This document shows, in pieces, positions 1 through 12,345 of a stretch of 64,000 nucleotides of DNA. The stretch comes from Micrasema longulum (lineage: Eukaryota > Arthropoda > Insecta > Trichoptera > Brachycentridae), in contig JAGVSM010004200.1 in assembly GCA_022494885.1 (NCBI GenBank), positions 1 through 64,000 on the forward strand, written 5' to 3'. The position numbers and the translations under genes were made by a program. The notes under the pieces were generated by a model. It made no database searches, was not told where the DNA came from, and was given only the letters and a program-made list of their open reading frames with translations. Numbering within the stretch: position 1 is the first letter of the stretch; each line of letters starts with the position of its first letter.

Positions 1-1560
1 AGTAAATGTTTCTCACAAATCTTGGTTCTGCTTTTTTCCATACAATACATTTTTTCTTCAAGAAATAATCGCATTCTTAGCTCAGTTTTACTCTCCCAAC
101 AAACCATTCCAGCTTCCTGAGTTTTAATATTATTTTATAAATCATTAGCGTTGCGAAACTTGGCCTCCCCCGACCCGTAATTTAGTTAGAAATATTTCGC
201 CAATTTGCGTCGAAAAAATGGCAAAGCCTACCTCGAAAGAAGGCTTTCGAAGGTTTTACGAGCAGTGTCTGTTCTCTAGCAGTGACTTATTTGGTTTTTC
301 TTCTCTCGGGTTGTATTAAAAGTAAGATTTCTTAAACTTTCATAGACACGCTGCTTAATCACAACTTTTCAAGACACTGAAATTTAACTCGAACATTCGG
401 GTCAAAAAATTACGTTAAAAGTTATTTTAGAGTGTTTTCTGCTTTAGCAAAAGATTTTCTTTGCGTTTGATGTTGCGTTTTCTTTAAATATTTTTAAGGT
501 TGCCTCAAATAATTTTAAAACTTGATAAGAATATTATTTTTGATCTTTTAAAGGTAATTAGCAAGAAAATTGACATAGATTAACAGGTTAACAATTTTTT
601 TTAAATTTTGCCCGAAAAAAAATATATTTGGTTTGCTGATTCCAAAAAAATTATCCGTTATTTTTGACACATAGATGATTTTAGTTTAAGTAATAGGCGA
701 AAATAAGAAAACTTCTAAAACTTTAAAAGCTAACTTTTTTTAAATCCAAAATTAAAATTTAATTTTAAAGTTTTACTTACGATTCTTAATCCCGACTTGT
801 ATATTCCTTCGCAACCTCCCACCATAAACTAAAAAATTGCCTGTTGGAACTTGTTTCTACTGGTAAACGCATTTTTAAAGATATTTTTTTTACTAGCTTA
901 TCAATGGTATCCAAAATCAGTTCTTACTTTTCAAACATCTTTTTTTCCTTTTAAAAAAAATGTTTGCCTTTTATCAAAACTAGAATCAGTTGTTATGTGT
1001 CAAAAACTAAGACTCCAACACCCAATCTGACAACTCTTTTGGATTTTGCACCTGAAAATTACTTGACAAAACAGTGAAAAAATCTCAGGCAGCAAAATGT
1101 TTGTTGGCCTGTGTTACATTTCACTAAATTAAAAATTATACAACATGTTTTATTTATATGTTATTATATTTTTCAAATATATTTTAACTTATTTATAAAA
1201 AAATGTTTTATATGACCGTTATTATTTTAAACCGATGAGAATGTTAAATTTACTAAAAATAAAATAAGTAAAATAAATATGTAATAAAATAATTCAACAC
1301 GAAAAATTACAATGTTTGAATTTAAAATATTAAGTTGAATAATATTGTATTCTCCTAAGTCCATTTTTTTCAGTCCGTACGACATAAAAAGTATTATTTA
1401 TTACAAATATAATTTAATACAAATTAGTTTAAGCATTTAAATGTTTACTGTGTTTGCAATCCTAGTCATATAAAACAAAATCTCACCACCTAAATTCAGA
1501 ATAATTCAGCATCGACAATTTTCAGCTTAAATGCACAAGTACGGAATTCTTTATTTCAGC
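1..1560. other. AT-rich DNA, no gene seen
   Basis: No supported coding region, RNA gene or clear repeat. The stretch has many A and T runs and stops in all frames. Confidence 0.5.
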
Positions 1561-1868
1561 CCCTATGTGCTAACGAGGGGTGGCTGTAGAGCAATTACTG
1601 CAGGCGTCGGGTCAGGGGCTAAGTCCTGAATACGTAAGGGTAGTAGGTTGTAGTTAGAGGGTAGTATATCATTCATGCAACCTGCAATACACTCGGTTCA
1701 TTTCATTTATCTGCGAGAGCACTGTTCGCGATGGAGAGCTTCAACAAATGTATAAAAATACACTACACTTTTATACATGTATTACGTTTTCAGTGTCCGG
1801 CCGGGTGACGAATACAATTCAGTGTGTGAATTGAAGTGAATAGTATCCGAAGAAATTTGAGTAGATAT
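1561..1868 (+). other. GC-richer block before a LINE fragment
   Basis: Richer in G and C than its surroundings. It has a TATA-like string at 1751-1757 and a TCAGT initiator-like string at 1790-1794, about 40 bases apart, which is more than the usual 25-30. No reading frame is supported. It may be unique host DNA or a decayed repeat. Confidence 0.2.
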
Positions 1869-1869
1869 G

Positions 1870-2940
1870 ACGCCTTGTAGTGTGCCTAGTGGTTGATGAG
1901 TTTGGTTACCACTACACGACAAGGTTCATAGTGCAACGTAATAGAGCAATGAAATCGTTAAGATATATTTTAAGAATGGTGAAAGATTTCAAATCAGTTT
2001 TATTTATCAAAATTTTGTATATATCACTAGTCAGGAGCATAATTCAAGTATCTGAAGCCCATTTTACGGAATTCATTCGTTAAAACTTGAGAGAGTGCAG
2101 ATAAAATGTTTACGTTTTATCAATCACAAGCTATTTATTCCGATTGAATCTTTAAACTAGAACTTCTTAATGAATACACTTGATTTGGAAAATTTAACCA
2201 GAAGACGGAAACTAAGTCATTTTATGTTTCTCTTTAAGATAATAAATGGCCTGTTAGACTCTCATGACTTTCTAAATATGATTCAATTCCGAATACCTAT
2301 TAAGACTATTGGACATGATGTGCCATTTCATATAGATATTGCTGCTACTAAATATACTACTAATTCACCTATTCCAAGATTGCACAGTCTAGGGAACCAG
2401 ATCAGTCATATCGACACTTTTCACATTGGCAAAATGAAGTTAAAACTTGCTATTAAGGAAATAGTTTAGGATTCTGACCGATGTTTAAGTCTTAATGTTA
2501 ATTTGGAAAAAGAGACAAAGAAATGTATGAATAAATACAAGTCATATACCTATATATAAAAACGTATCACTAGATATTTGTCGTTCATAGTTTTTAAATA
2601 TTTTTTTAAAGGGTTTTTACTTGATTTATTTTAATATTTTATTTTTAAAACGGTTGAGAACCCCTAAGCTCCTATCAAGAGACAGTTAGTGTTATACCTA
2701 GGGCATTTAATATACATTGCAACAATACCAACAAATCAATGATTTATGATTTTTGCCATTTCAAATATACAGCGTTATCATTATTTTTATCGTTATTATT
2801 ATTTTATTTTTTTATACCTAAGTATGTGAAGTATTAAAATTGCAAAGTAATTTAAAAGAACAATGTATAAAACAACTGTGTGTATAAATGTATAAAACAA
2901 TTTGTGCCGTGTACACTAATAAATAAATTAAAAAAACATG
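1870..2940 (+). mobile_element. Jockey-like LINE, 3' fragment (decayed RT C-terminus and 3' UTR)
   Basis: C-terminal part of a non-LTR reverse transcriptase in three successive frames. 1880-2083 has the family pattern of repeated Arg/Lys, then IKILYISLVRSII (the 'LY-SLVRSILEY' region). 2086-2160 continues one frame over with LERVQIKCLRFI, matching the usual 'RIERVQKKFLRF'. 2170-2469 continues in a third frame with RRRKLSHFMFLFKIINGLLD and a 'NSPIPRLHSLGN' tail typical of the end of these proteins. Two frameshifts and missing catalytic motifs show it is dead. The following 470 bases look like a 3' UTR ending in AATAAATAAATT and an A-run near 2938. A 5' truncation like this is normal for LINE insertions. 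The clade (Jockey or a relative) is inferred. Confidence 0.8.
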
Positions 2941-3240
2941 ATTTGTAAGTACGAAGTGTGAGTATGGTGTGACCAACCAGTTGCAAATCGTCCATATAAG
3001 CGATTATGCGCAGTTTACAATTATACATGCCTGTAGATAACTATGTTTTATAGTTGTTATATTTGTGGGGAAAAAAATAAATAATTGTTGACTAAATACT
3101 TTTTTTCTTTGAATCCCTTAAAATAAATATGTGTTTATGTTTTTCCTTTTTTAAAAAAAAAAAAAAATGTTATTACTATTTTATTTTATTTTTACATCTG
3201 AGTATGTTTTTCATTCTTTATTTCCATTCTTAATTCTTAA

Positions 3241-3535
3241 TTACTCTTAGAAGTTTTCTTCATTTTTAATATTATTTCCATTTGTAAATACTCACTACAA
3301 ACTACAAACCTTAAAATATATTTTTTTTTTCACTTAAATTTAAATTTTTAAACAACTTTAATTTATGTTTTCTTTTTCCTTTTTTTATACTTTCATAATT
3401 AACATTAGATTAAATTGCTTTTTAATATAGAAACTTCACTGGTCCATTAGAATTAACTCCAATTGTGTAAAATATTAAACTTTGTAACTGTACTGTATGT
3501 TTCCTGAATAAAAGAAAATAAAAAAATAAATAAAT
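3241..3535 (+). mobile_element. LINE 3' UTR fragment, pair of 56060-57101
   Basis: Ends in AATAAA-rich sequence and an A-rich tail. The part with ACTGGTCCATTA and the stretch leading to GTTTCCTGAATAAAA recur in the same order near 57005-57080. The upstream part with TTTCCATTTGTAAATAC matches 56080-56100. No coding sequence remains. Confidence 0.6.
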
Positions 3536-3540
3536 GTAAT

Positions 3541-4098
3541 TAAATATTTGTACATAACCACTTACCGACTTTTCTATGTCTACCGGTTTCAACACGAATC
3601 CATTTCTTTGTCAAGACACCAATTAAACTACTTTGCAAAACCCACTATACACCTTCACCATAGTTGTTGCACAAAAATATAAAACCAACACGACATGGAC
3701 AAACATGACAAAAGCTTTAAAAAATAATTTTACCTTGATCAATAATCAAACAACCTATTATACGATGTATCATTGTAATGTTCACCATATACCTATTGAA
3801 CTCACGCCCTTCCCTTCATTCCCTCCCTTTTTTACAACTATTTCTCCCACAACAAAAAATATTTTAACAATCTAATCAGTGCATGTTTGTCCTTATCAGT
3901 GAATGTGCTTATTAAAATGCATGTCATGTTGGTTTTACATTTTTGTGGAATAACTATGGTGAAGGTGTATAGTGGGTTTTGCATGTTGGTTTAATTGGCG
4001 TCCTGACGAAGGGACGGGCACGTCTCGAAACCGGTAGACATAGAAATGTCGGTAAGTAGCTTACAAATATTTGATAACATTTAGTAAAATGTTTGACA
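3541..4098. mobile_element. Fold-back element of family B (Penelope-like, hammerhead-like motif)
   Basis: The left arm (3541 to about 3715) is the inverted copy of the right arm (about 3930-4075), with a spacer of about 215 bases. Shared arm sequences include the strings around ACCGGTAGACATAG and CACTATACACCTTCACC and their reverse complements. The right arm carries CTGACGA (4003-4009), a six-pair stem GGGACG/CGTCTC with loop GGCA (4011-4026), then GAAAC (4027-4031), the order of a hammerhead ribozyme core. At least four other copies are in the window (19.7, 25.9, 26.9 and 59.7 kb). Penelope-like elements are known to carry hammerheads in their pseudo-LTRs; membership here is inferred. Confidence 0.65.
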
Positions 4099-4130
4099 GC
4101 AAAATTAATGCTTCAAATACTAAAAATGAT

Positions 4131-5437
4131 TGTATTTGACAATAAATAACCGTCAGCTTTTATATGTTCCTACAAAACAAATTTCATTTTAATTAAACGC
4201 GCCAGCGCTCAGCTTGTCCCCAGTGAATGAAGAAACTAGCAGAATAATTCAGCTTATTTCCTCATAGAAATATGTACATATATACCTACTGTATACTGTA
4301 TTTAAATTCTCAAAAGAAGTTGCTGCTATTTCCTCCTTCAGTAAGCTTGTATATTAGAGATATAATTTGAAGATTGTCTATTTGAAAAATATTTTTTTGC
4401 GCATGGTTTCTTAAGGTCTGTTTTTATTTTATAATATATTGTTGACTTATGACCTGGAACATGTGGCGCTCGACGTGACCCTTTTTGGCATTTTTTAATT
4501 TTTTGGAGTCGTCGGCACAGAGCTTTATTTTAACATTTCAATCAAAGTCAAAATAAAATCTCCTCTGGTACTTTTCTAAAACTTTTGTACGAGTTTAGTA
4601 TAAAAAAATGTTAAATATATAGGTAGCCACATATTTATTTACTATCGCAAAGTTAGTATCAACTGCTGTTTAAGTTAATTTGATACAGCTGAAGCAGAGA
4701 GATAATGTTCACATAACCACTAAAATAAAGCTATATAATATGTAACTTACCGTATATGTCGGTATAAATTTCTTTTTTTTTTGTAGATTATTAATTAAAA
4801 AATTAACTTCTCGCCATTACCAAGGTGGTATCAATGCATGGTAAATAAGTGTGAACTGATTGATATTTGGGTTTTGTATTGACCAACATAAGTAATAACT
4901 GTTCAGAAAATATTTATTTTATTTTAGTTATTTTAAATATTTTTTGTAAAATTGACTAATTGCCAGCATTACACACATCGACATACAAAACCAAATATAA
5001 CTGTTCGTATAATTTTTTGAAACTGTCTACAGCATGACAGTGACTAAAAATATAATTATGTAAAAAATTAAGAAAAAATTCAAATTAAACACAATTATCG
5101 AGAAAAATATTCTGTATATACATAATAAAATCTAGGGCCTTCAATATTGAAATGTCCTACGAATTCCTTACAAGCCAAAAAATATATAAATTTTTCTCGC
5201 AATGCGTTCCTGTTACTTGTTATTTTATCTTCATAAATGCGTGAAATAAGAATTATGGTATCCTGTATTTAAGGAGAAAAAAATATCAACTCCGAATATT
5301 CGTACATCAGGTTTACATAGCAGTTTGTTAGCAAGTCTACCAATTTTATTAATAAAATATATATTATGATTAAAACCTTTTTTCTATTATTGTATATTAA
5401 AAATGTATTTTCAATGCTCGATGTTTTTAGTAGTGTA
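4131..5437. other. AT-rich DNA, no gene seen
   Basis: No supported gene or recognised repeat. Open frames here are short and low in complexity. Confidence 0.45.
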
Positions 5438-5504
5438 GAGGGCACCGCCAACTTCTCACCATCGACTGGTTCTGCCAACTTCATGGCTTGTTGGTGATGC
5501 CCTC
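5438..5504. repeat. Short inverted repeat, 15-base arms
   Basis: Arm 5438-5452 and arm 5490-5504 are inverted copies with two mismatches, around a 37-base spacer. The arms start GAGGGCA and contain CCAAC. It is GC-richer than the flanks and may be a small MITE remnant. Confidence 0.5.
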
Positions 5505-5902
5505 CAAAGAAGTAAAAATCTTTAAAAAAATTGTTTAAGTACCAAAATAAATATGCCTTGGTTCCTTTTAGAGTATTTTTGGTGATATATCGCACCTAAT
5601 TAAAAATGGGGTTTGGAGACGCTCATTTCACCCTCTTCTAGCGCCTCAATAGAATGGGTCCTTAACGACCTTTTTTTAATTAGCCAAATGAAAAGAGAAT
5701 AAAAGTGAACAGTTTCCCGTGCAATAATAAATTTTGTCTTAAAATTAACCTGTTTTTGCCATTTTTTCAATTCAAAACTCCCCTTAAAAAAAATTTAGGT
5801 TTTCGAAATGCTAATCGTAAAATAAAATATTTTAAAATTATATGCATATATATATCAAGATGTAAAAAAAAGTATAAAAAATGAGGTCTGGATATTTATA
5901 GA

Positions 5903-6130
5903 AGTAAAACCAAGCTCATGATTGTCGGCCGAAATAACCGGTTAACAATAATTAATCTCCTCTCCAATGTAGAGATATTGGATGAATTTGTTTATCTAGG
6001 CTCGACTATTACGAAGACTGGTGTCTTGAATGTAGAAATTTGACGCGGAATACAAATGGTCAAATCGGCTTTATTTTGTTGAGCAAATCAACAATGCTTA
6101 AAATTGGCATTATTGACAAAAATATATTAA
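5903..6130 (+). pseudogene. LINE RT fragment (thumb and C-terminal region), RTE-like
   Basis: The frame starting at 5903 reads SKTKLMIVGR, then about 25 residues later DEFVYLGSTITKTG, then a basic stretch QMVKSAL. This is the conserved block after the catalytic palm of RTE-like reverse transcriptases ('KTKxMxV ... VYLGSxI ... I..GG..EI.RRI'). Two in-frame stops interrupt it, one directly before RGIQMVKSAL. The next expected block (FEMWCWRR) is found about 600 bases downstream, so this and 6735-7140 may be one insertion split by other DNA. Non-functional. Confidence 0.7.
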
Positions 6131-6734
6131 ATTAAACTTAATTTAAACAATACTTACAATCTTTGGATCTTAAAAACTATCAAAGAAACTATTTCAAAAT
6201 TCACTAGGCATAGTCATGGCAAGCCGGAATAACCCGCTTAGCTTTTATTTTGATGCTTGTCAGCAGGTGGGATAGAGAGTTTATTGAACGGGATAGTGAA
6301 AAATACACCACAACACGCAGACCAATTGAAAAAAAAAATCTTTATTTTTTATTGTTTTATTTCACGAAGTCAGTTTCTCAGTTGGCCATCTTTAAAAAAG
6401 AAACTATAACACCGCTTGCCTCTTGAATGCTTGCCTTTGCTGTAGGAACACATCGACTGTGATGTTTAGAGAGATTCTGTTCTGAGGTCCTTGGCAGAGG
6501 TGAAAAGCCGACGGTGGTTCTTAAATTTCCTGTATCAAAGACAGCATTGGAACGCAAATTGTGATGAGGTTCATTATTATTAATTATAGGCATATATATA
6601 GTTAGACATTATTTTTTGCAACACTTTTATACCTGCCAAAATTCATTTGAATCCATGATGGAGGAGTCACTAAATCAATTTGGTAAAAGCGTTAGTATTC
6701 TCCATTTTTCTCAACCAAGTCAAAGCTTGGTCAG
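6131..6734. other. Sequence separating two LINE pieces
   Basis: About 600 bases between RT blocks that should be roughly 210 bases apart. A minus-strand open frame of 71 codons (6378-6593) lies inside, but I see no domain in it. It may be an insertion of unknown type; no clear terminal repeats or target duplication were found. Confidence 0.35.
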
Positions 6735-7140
6735 TCAATACAATAAATTGAAAAGAAATAGAGTTTTTTGAAATATTGTGCTGGAAAAGAATGCTAAAAA
6801 TATTGTGGACGGAAAGAAAAACAAATTTGTCCATACTCCAAGAACTTCAAATAAGCACGATATTATCGACTAACGTTGACAAAGAATAATACGTTTCTTT
6901 CGAGATATCTCGAGATGGAAATGTACGAACCCCGAGAAAACTGACATGCTTGGTAGCGTACCTGGAATAAGACCGAGGGGTAGATCAGATGGATGGATCA
7001 GGTTAAGGAAGTTACCGATTTTACCCTTTAGAAAAAGTGCAACCTGGAGATAGAGGCGTAGAGTAGTTTTCTTCATCTATCAACTTTTGGAAATCACTAC
7101 CTTCAGAAATGAAGAACCCGACTGCCGAAGAAAATGTAAA
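6735..7140 (+). pseudogene. LINE RT C-terminal fragment, pair of 62372-62580
   Basis: The frame near 6758 gives EILCWKRMLKILWTERKTN, the decayed form of the well-known 'FEMWCWRRMLRIPWTDKRTN' block of insect RTE-like LINEs. Further on come RDGNVRTPRKL and, one frame over near 6970, IRPRGRSDGWI, equal to the 'GxRPRGRPRTRW' block. Two in-frame stops and a frameshift are seen. The strings around TTTGTCCATACTC and GACCGAGGGGT recur at 62375 and 62455. Confidence 0.7.
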
Positions 7141-8574
7141 TCTAGGCGTTTACAGAGCCAAAAAACTATTTCTTTATGATTTCAATAGCAATTTAAGACA
7201 TTATTTATCACGGTAAAGGATGATGCGACGTTTTCGACCAGTGCAACTCAAGAAACAAGCAATCATTTTCACAAACGCGCTTCGGGACCAAACATCTTTT
7301 GTTGGATTCGGTTCATCTTGGAACAAACAAGTAGTTAACAGTTACTTAGTTTCTGGCTCGTACAAATACTTACAAGTTTTGTCATTTGTAATAATGTTGT
7401 AGACGAATTTTTCAGTTCCTTGGGTGAATTTTTTCAGCATTTCTTTACACCTTTGACACGAGGGTTTTTATGAGCTTCAGTCAAGTTTTGGGAGCAGATT
7501 TTCTATTCAGTTAAATGTTTATAAAAAATCTAATGTTTTGCAATCTTAGATGTACTTAGGATGTTTTTATCTCAAGGAAAGCTATATGTCGATCCTCTTT
7601 AATAAAATTGCACAAAGCAACAACTGATTTTAGTCAACCATTACGAAATGTTTCACTGATGGAAACACAGACACAATGAAACTCTTCAAACCAGTTAGAT
7701 GCAGACAATATTTTTTGGTAAAATTACATAACTTAAAGTTAAATACCTTAGTTCATTTTATTATTGCTTAGTAAGGCTTTTACTTAAATAAAAAAAATCA
7801 ACCAATAGAAACCTTCAATTTAAATTTCTCTTAAAATCCTTTTTTTTAAACGCTCACTATAAACAAACCGGTTCATCAATTTCCATTTTTTATTAACTAT
7901 TTTTCAATTTTAATTTCAAATATTTAGAAAATAATAAAACCTTCTATAACCAATTTGAAATGAAATGTGAAGAAAAAAATCAAGCCAGGTATTACGCAAA
8001 ATAAAATAAAATTATGAATTTATAACAAAAAACCCTATGCAGAGCTCATTTTATTTACTAATTGAATATATACAATATACCAAACGCAAATCAATTCAAA
8101 GAAATGTTCTAGGGATTATTTTTGGTTTTGGTATTAAAATTAAATGTAGAAGTGCTTTTAATTATTTTTCTCCTAAAACAAAAGAATGCTACAATTTCCT
8201 GGTCCCTTTCATAGTCTCACTAACTCCATTTGAAGTTGTGACAAATGAACTCGTGGTTTGAAGTAGGTGCTTACAACGCGGTACCATGCAATTGTTTTCA
8301 ATGGAAAACAGAAATACTACCCTCTCGTCTACCTTGTATAAAAATAAATACGATTTTTCACAAAAACCAGAGTGAGGTTTTTATTTAGAATTTTTAATTG
8401 AGTGTTCGTATGTAATGAAATATGTTGTTAGTTGTTTATTAAACTATTATTTTATTTTGTTTAAATATGTTTAGAAAATTCTCTAGTAATTTTTTAAGAT
8501 TTTTAATTTTATCTATCACAATTACTATCGCGCTAATTCTTGGTTGGCGTAAAAAAAAATATGGACCACAACAC
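7141..8574. other. AT-rich DNA, no gene seen
   Basis: Short open frames only (up to 74 codons at 8037-8261), with no recognisable domain. No repeat structure was recognised. Confidence 0.4.
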
Positions 8575-8700
8575 ACGTCTATTCTGACCTAAGTTCTTAG
8601 CTTTTTCGACTTGCTCTTCGGTAATGTCTGTTTTTGACATATCCAGACTTGAGAATTTTGTTTATCTGATCATTCCACGTTTTTCTTTATCGTCCTTATT
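8575..8700 (-). mobile_element. RTE-like LINE 3' fragment, related to 59512-59612
   Basis: The plus strand shows the order TTTTTGACATATCCAGACTT, then ATTTTGTTTATCTGATCA, then CACGTTTTTC. This parallels the reverse complement of the RTE C-terminus at 61160-61230 (TTTTGACATGCCCATCTTC, TTGGATTTGGTAATGCCATG). A sister piece lies at 59512-59612. Too short and divergent to translate with confidence. Confidence 0.45.
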
Positions 8701-9524
8701 CTAAGTTACAATTTATTCTCGCCATATATACGAGTACATATACAAATATTATATGTTTTTGTTATTACTTATATTGCGCCATTTTCATAATATAATACCC
8801 CAAGGGAGCTAAACAAAGTGATTTTATTAATAAATATATAAAATTTAAAATTTTTAACTTAAGCAAAACAATTTACTTGTCATCACATTTTAGTGAAATA
8901 TGTTTCAAATGGTTTTGATAATTGTATAGCATTATTATTTTACCATGTTTTGTTACAAGCTTGCGTGTATAAAATAAAATATTTCACATATTTGATTTGG
9001 AGTTTTGTTGACGACCTAATTGTCCATAATTAAATATATTTAACGATGAGTTAATACCGAACGGTACTGTTTGAACCTAACCATAAAAATACGTTTAAGA
9101 CGTCAAATGTCATAAGCAATTACTAACTTTGTTTTAAAGTCAACTGGAATCAATGCTGGTCAAAGAGGGTTTGAAATTAGTTTCCCAGTCGTTGGCGCCG
9201 TGTTGCGCCTCTGTGTTGGCAGGCCTGGTAATGTCAAGTGTTGCAAGTGCCCATAATATTCTACAGACTTATTCAAATTCAAATTAAGAAAACAAGTGGG
9301 TTTAATTTCATCACTTTTCTCTCACAGTTTCGCATTTCTGCTGGGACCACATTCTTAATCATAAACGCGTTCACTGAATTTAGTGCGTTATTTGCGTAGA
9401 GGTATAAAAAAAATCGTAGATATAGCTGATCTAAGCGTAAGACGCCTGTCAACTAGTTCATCTGAAGTGGATATATATTATGTTTTATTATTCTATTGTT
9501 CTCCATTTGTTCTACATGGCAGTT
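8701..9524. other. Mostly AT-rich DNA, no gene seen
   Basis: A GC-richer patch at about 9180-9250 has no supported frame. Nothing else was recognised. Confidence 0.4.
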
Positions 9525-9895
9525 ATATGAGCGGTCTTTACCGTTTTAAGCTCTCGAATATCAGTAGTTCCCATATGATGAGACATCCAAAAATTTCCCT
9601 CATTTGTTGATACATTGCCATATTTTTAGCTCAGAGCGAATGCAATTAAAGGCGTGATGTAGAAGTCTGGATGAGAACCTGTATGATATCTTTACAGAAA
9701 TAAGTCAAGAGGATTTATAACTTGAATACGCGCTAATCACAGTAAAGGTAATTGTTAAAATTTAAAAAAATGGGACACCAAATGCCGAACACTGTCTAAA
9801 TGGACTGTTGATGTCAATAGTCCGGCTTCCCCTTAATGAGTTTCCTGTGGTTTTTTCTCCTGAAAGCAAATGCGGAAAAGTTTCTTAACAAGATC
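9525..9895 (+). pseudogene. LINE C-terminal fragment (post-RNase H zinc-knuckle region), pair of 27890-28355
   Basis: MSGLYRFKLSNISSS near 9527 aligns with MSYLHSFEISKINSS near 27966. CCCTCATTTGTTGATACATTG near 9598 aligns with the same words near 28041, where the frame reads DVPHLLMHCPFF, the His/Cys part of the C-terminal motif that follows the RNase H domain in R1/I-type LINEs. The shared 3' part runs on to the strings GTCCGGCTTCCCCTTAATGAG and GAAAAGTTTCTT. This copy is more damaged than the second. Confidence 0.6.
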
Positions 9896-9970
9896 TCAAC
9901 CAATTATCTAACCAAATTGTCATACTAAAGTAAAAGTTTTGTTAATATTTTAGTTCGCAAAATTAAGTGC

Positions 9971-10318
9971 ACTCAGCGGTCTACAGAAAAACAGATGTTA
10001 GGCGTCTCCTTAAAAGACTGAATAAGGAATGAGAAGATAAGACGCCGTACAAAGATGACCGATATCGCAGAAAGAGTGGGAAGACAAAAATGGCAATGAG
10101 CGAGTCATGTGGCGAGACAAGAAGTCGATAGGTGGACCCCCAAAATACTATACTGGAGACCCTAAGAAAGAAAAAGGAAAGTAGGGAGACTACAGAGAAG
10201 ATGGACTGACAACGTCGTTGAACTCGTGGTCCATGAATGGATACAGAGTGTCCAGGACAGAAAAACATGGAACAATTTGGAAGAGGCTTATATCCAGCAG
10301 TAGAAAGAAATGAACTGA
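9971..10318 (+). pseudogene. RTE-type LINE, C-terminal RT fragment with in-frame stops
   Basis: One frame gives QMLGVSLKD, stop, IRNEKIRRRTKMTDIAERV, RQKWQ, stop, ASHVARQ, then RWTPKILYWRP, stop, a basic stretch, RRWTDNVVELV, WIQSVQDRKTWNNLEEAYIQ and a stop at 10301. This is the well-known C-terminus of BovB/RTE-like enzymes of insects ('AMLGVSLRDRIRNEEIRRRT... QWAGHxARR... RWTDD... DRxxWRxLxEAYVQQW'). The stops at 10019 and after RQKWQ and YWRP are single-base changes in an otherwise preserved frame, so the copy died fairly recently or decayed without indels. The palm domain is absent. Confidence 0.88.
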
Positions 10319-11639
10319 TAAGAAACATAAGAAGATAGTAAAAATAGTCAGAAGTAACATACTTTTTACAGTATATATAAGCCTTGTCATTTATACATAA
10401 TCATAGTATATAAATAATAAGGCAGGTAAAAGTAAGCAATTCCTATTTACCAAACCATTTTAGTGGATAATGATAAATAATGCAGTATGCTTGTTTTTTT
10501 TCCAATATTTTTGTCAGTTACCTCAAATTAAAGTGATTTGTAATTTTATTTTTACAACTTCATTTCACTAAATAAACTTCAAATCAAAACATAACAAGTC
10601 AAGTATTTTAAATATAATATTAAATTTATCTAACTACTGTCAAAGTTTCCCCTATAAACGTCTTGTTACAAAAATAATGCTTGCTTACTTGATTTTAGAA
10701 ACGCGTCATAAGAATAAATCTTGAAACAAGATCTTTTCTTGTCTTGCATTTTGTCAAATCATTTTTCAAATCAGTATTTCAGGAGCTGAAACGAGCTGAA
10801 AGTCCAGAATTCTTTGAAAGTATCCGGTTCCTGGAGTGATTACTCTCAGAGGTGAGTGCTTCAGGCCCAAATCTCAAATTGAAGATAGATATTGTGTAAT
10901 TCATCACGCGTAATACAAACCGCAGGAAGGGCGGGTTCTTTGTACAAGGAGTGGGGAGTGCAAGGGATGAAAAACGCACCACTTAAGCGTTCTTCTAGAA
11001 CGCCTACCGTAAGGGATTACTTTTTAACGTCGACATTCGTGAAAATTTGGCGTAATAAAACACATTTATTATTTCCAAAATATCATACCACATTTTTGTT
11101 TTATGTCCAACAAATGAGGACGTATATTTTATCAGATGAATCCAAATCGAATTATGTCAAATTTATATTGAATATAAAAATAGGGACGGGGTTGTAAATT
11201 TTTTTAAAGTTAGCCAAAATTTACAAATCTGCTTTCCTTTCATACTTTTAACTTTTATTTGCTTTTTAGATATATTGATCATTTTTATGTTTTTCTTATT
11301 ATATATTTTTGTATCATTTAATTTTGTACGTACTATTATTTGGCATATGATTTATTGCTCCTATTTCTAGAAAAAATAACTCAATTATCATTTCAATTAT
11401 TCTTTTATATATATATATTCTTTTTCTGTTGATTTAAATGATGCTTTTATTTTGTTTTTTTTTTAATACTACTATATTTTACTATTATTGGTTGATTTTA
11501 ATGATACCACTTTTTTTGTATATTTGATCATGTGTGATTCTTAATTTGTATAATTTATATTTTTAAAATTATTTCTGATTATCTGTTTTGCATTGTATTC
11601 TTTGGAATTTGATTATTTATTACATTTACCTTTTTTTCT
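10319..11639. other. No supported gene; GC-richer patch at 10780-11040
   Basis: An open frame of 101 codons spans 10892-11197 (non-ATG start), but its second half is AT-rich and I see no domain. The patch 10780-11040 is GC-richer than its flanks. From 11200 the DNA is T-rich and may be the 3' UTR of the LINE end at 11700. Confidence 0.35.
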
Positions 11640-11790
11640 AGATTGTGATTCTGTGTCATTATAATTTGATCTAATTAATTTTACTACGTATTTCTATTGT
11701 TATTTATTGTGGCTCGACACGGGCATAGCCTAAAAAGCATAATAAGTTCATAAATATTTAATTCTGAATGAATAAATAAATAAATAAAAT
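11640..11790 (+). mobile_element. LINE-type 3' end
   Basis: A T-rich stretch is followed by GGCTCGACACGGGCATAGCC and then by repeated AATAAATAAATAAATAAA at about 11770-11788, the usual 3' end of insect LINE insertions. No coding part is preserved next to it. Confidence 0.4.
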
Positions 11791-12276
11791 TTTAAAGTTT
11801 TTAGTGGGTTTTAAAAAGTGAATAAATTCTGTTTTCAATACCTTTTCTGAAATTTTAATGTGGTCATGAATAAGAATGACTATATTTGAGCACAAACTTT
11901 TCTACATGTAAAATGTCCAACTCTAAACAAAAGGTTCAAAGAAAACAGAAGTGTAAAACAATTGATATTGCAGTTTAAAATTGATTTTTTTCATATAAAT
12001 AGATTTTTTTTAAAGAACGATTGAACTTTGAGTAACACTAAAAGAAAAATTCCAAGTTCTGAGCATGAAGGAGTAGTGATTTAACTGTAATATTATGATA
12101 TTATTGTTTGACGCCATAAATTCATAATACAATACTTTGAGTGAGATTTATTTTTGTCTATTATATCTGATTACGACAATCATTTATTTTTGTGATCTTG
12201 AACTAGTACATATATAAATTCAAAAATTGATATCATAATTAAAACAATATTAAGCGTGTGACCAAATGTTAACGGA
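11791..12276. other. AT-rich DNA, no gene seen
   Basis: Nothing supported. Confidence 0.4.
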
Positions 12277-12345
12277 CGTGAACTAGATTCCACGGTCCAG
12301 TAAGTTAGCTGCAGGTTCTGGGTTTGATTTATGGCAAGGTCAAGA
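12277..12345 (+). mobile_element. Possible decayed tRNA-derived SINE head
   Basis: GGTCCAGTAAGTTAGC resembles a Pol III A box, and TTCTGGGTTTGATTTATGG resembles a B box (GGTTCGATTCC) with CpG decay. Order and spacing fit a shortened tRNA-related head. No other copy in the window confirms it. Confidence 0.3.

Noticed and set aside
1751..1794. TATA box with initiator
   Set aside because: The spacing of about 40 bases is too long, and no transcript or frame follows except a LINE fragment.
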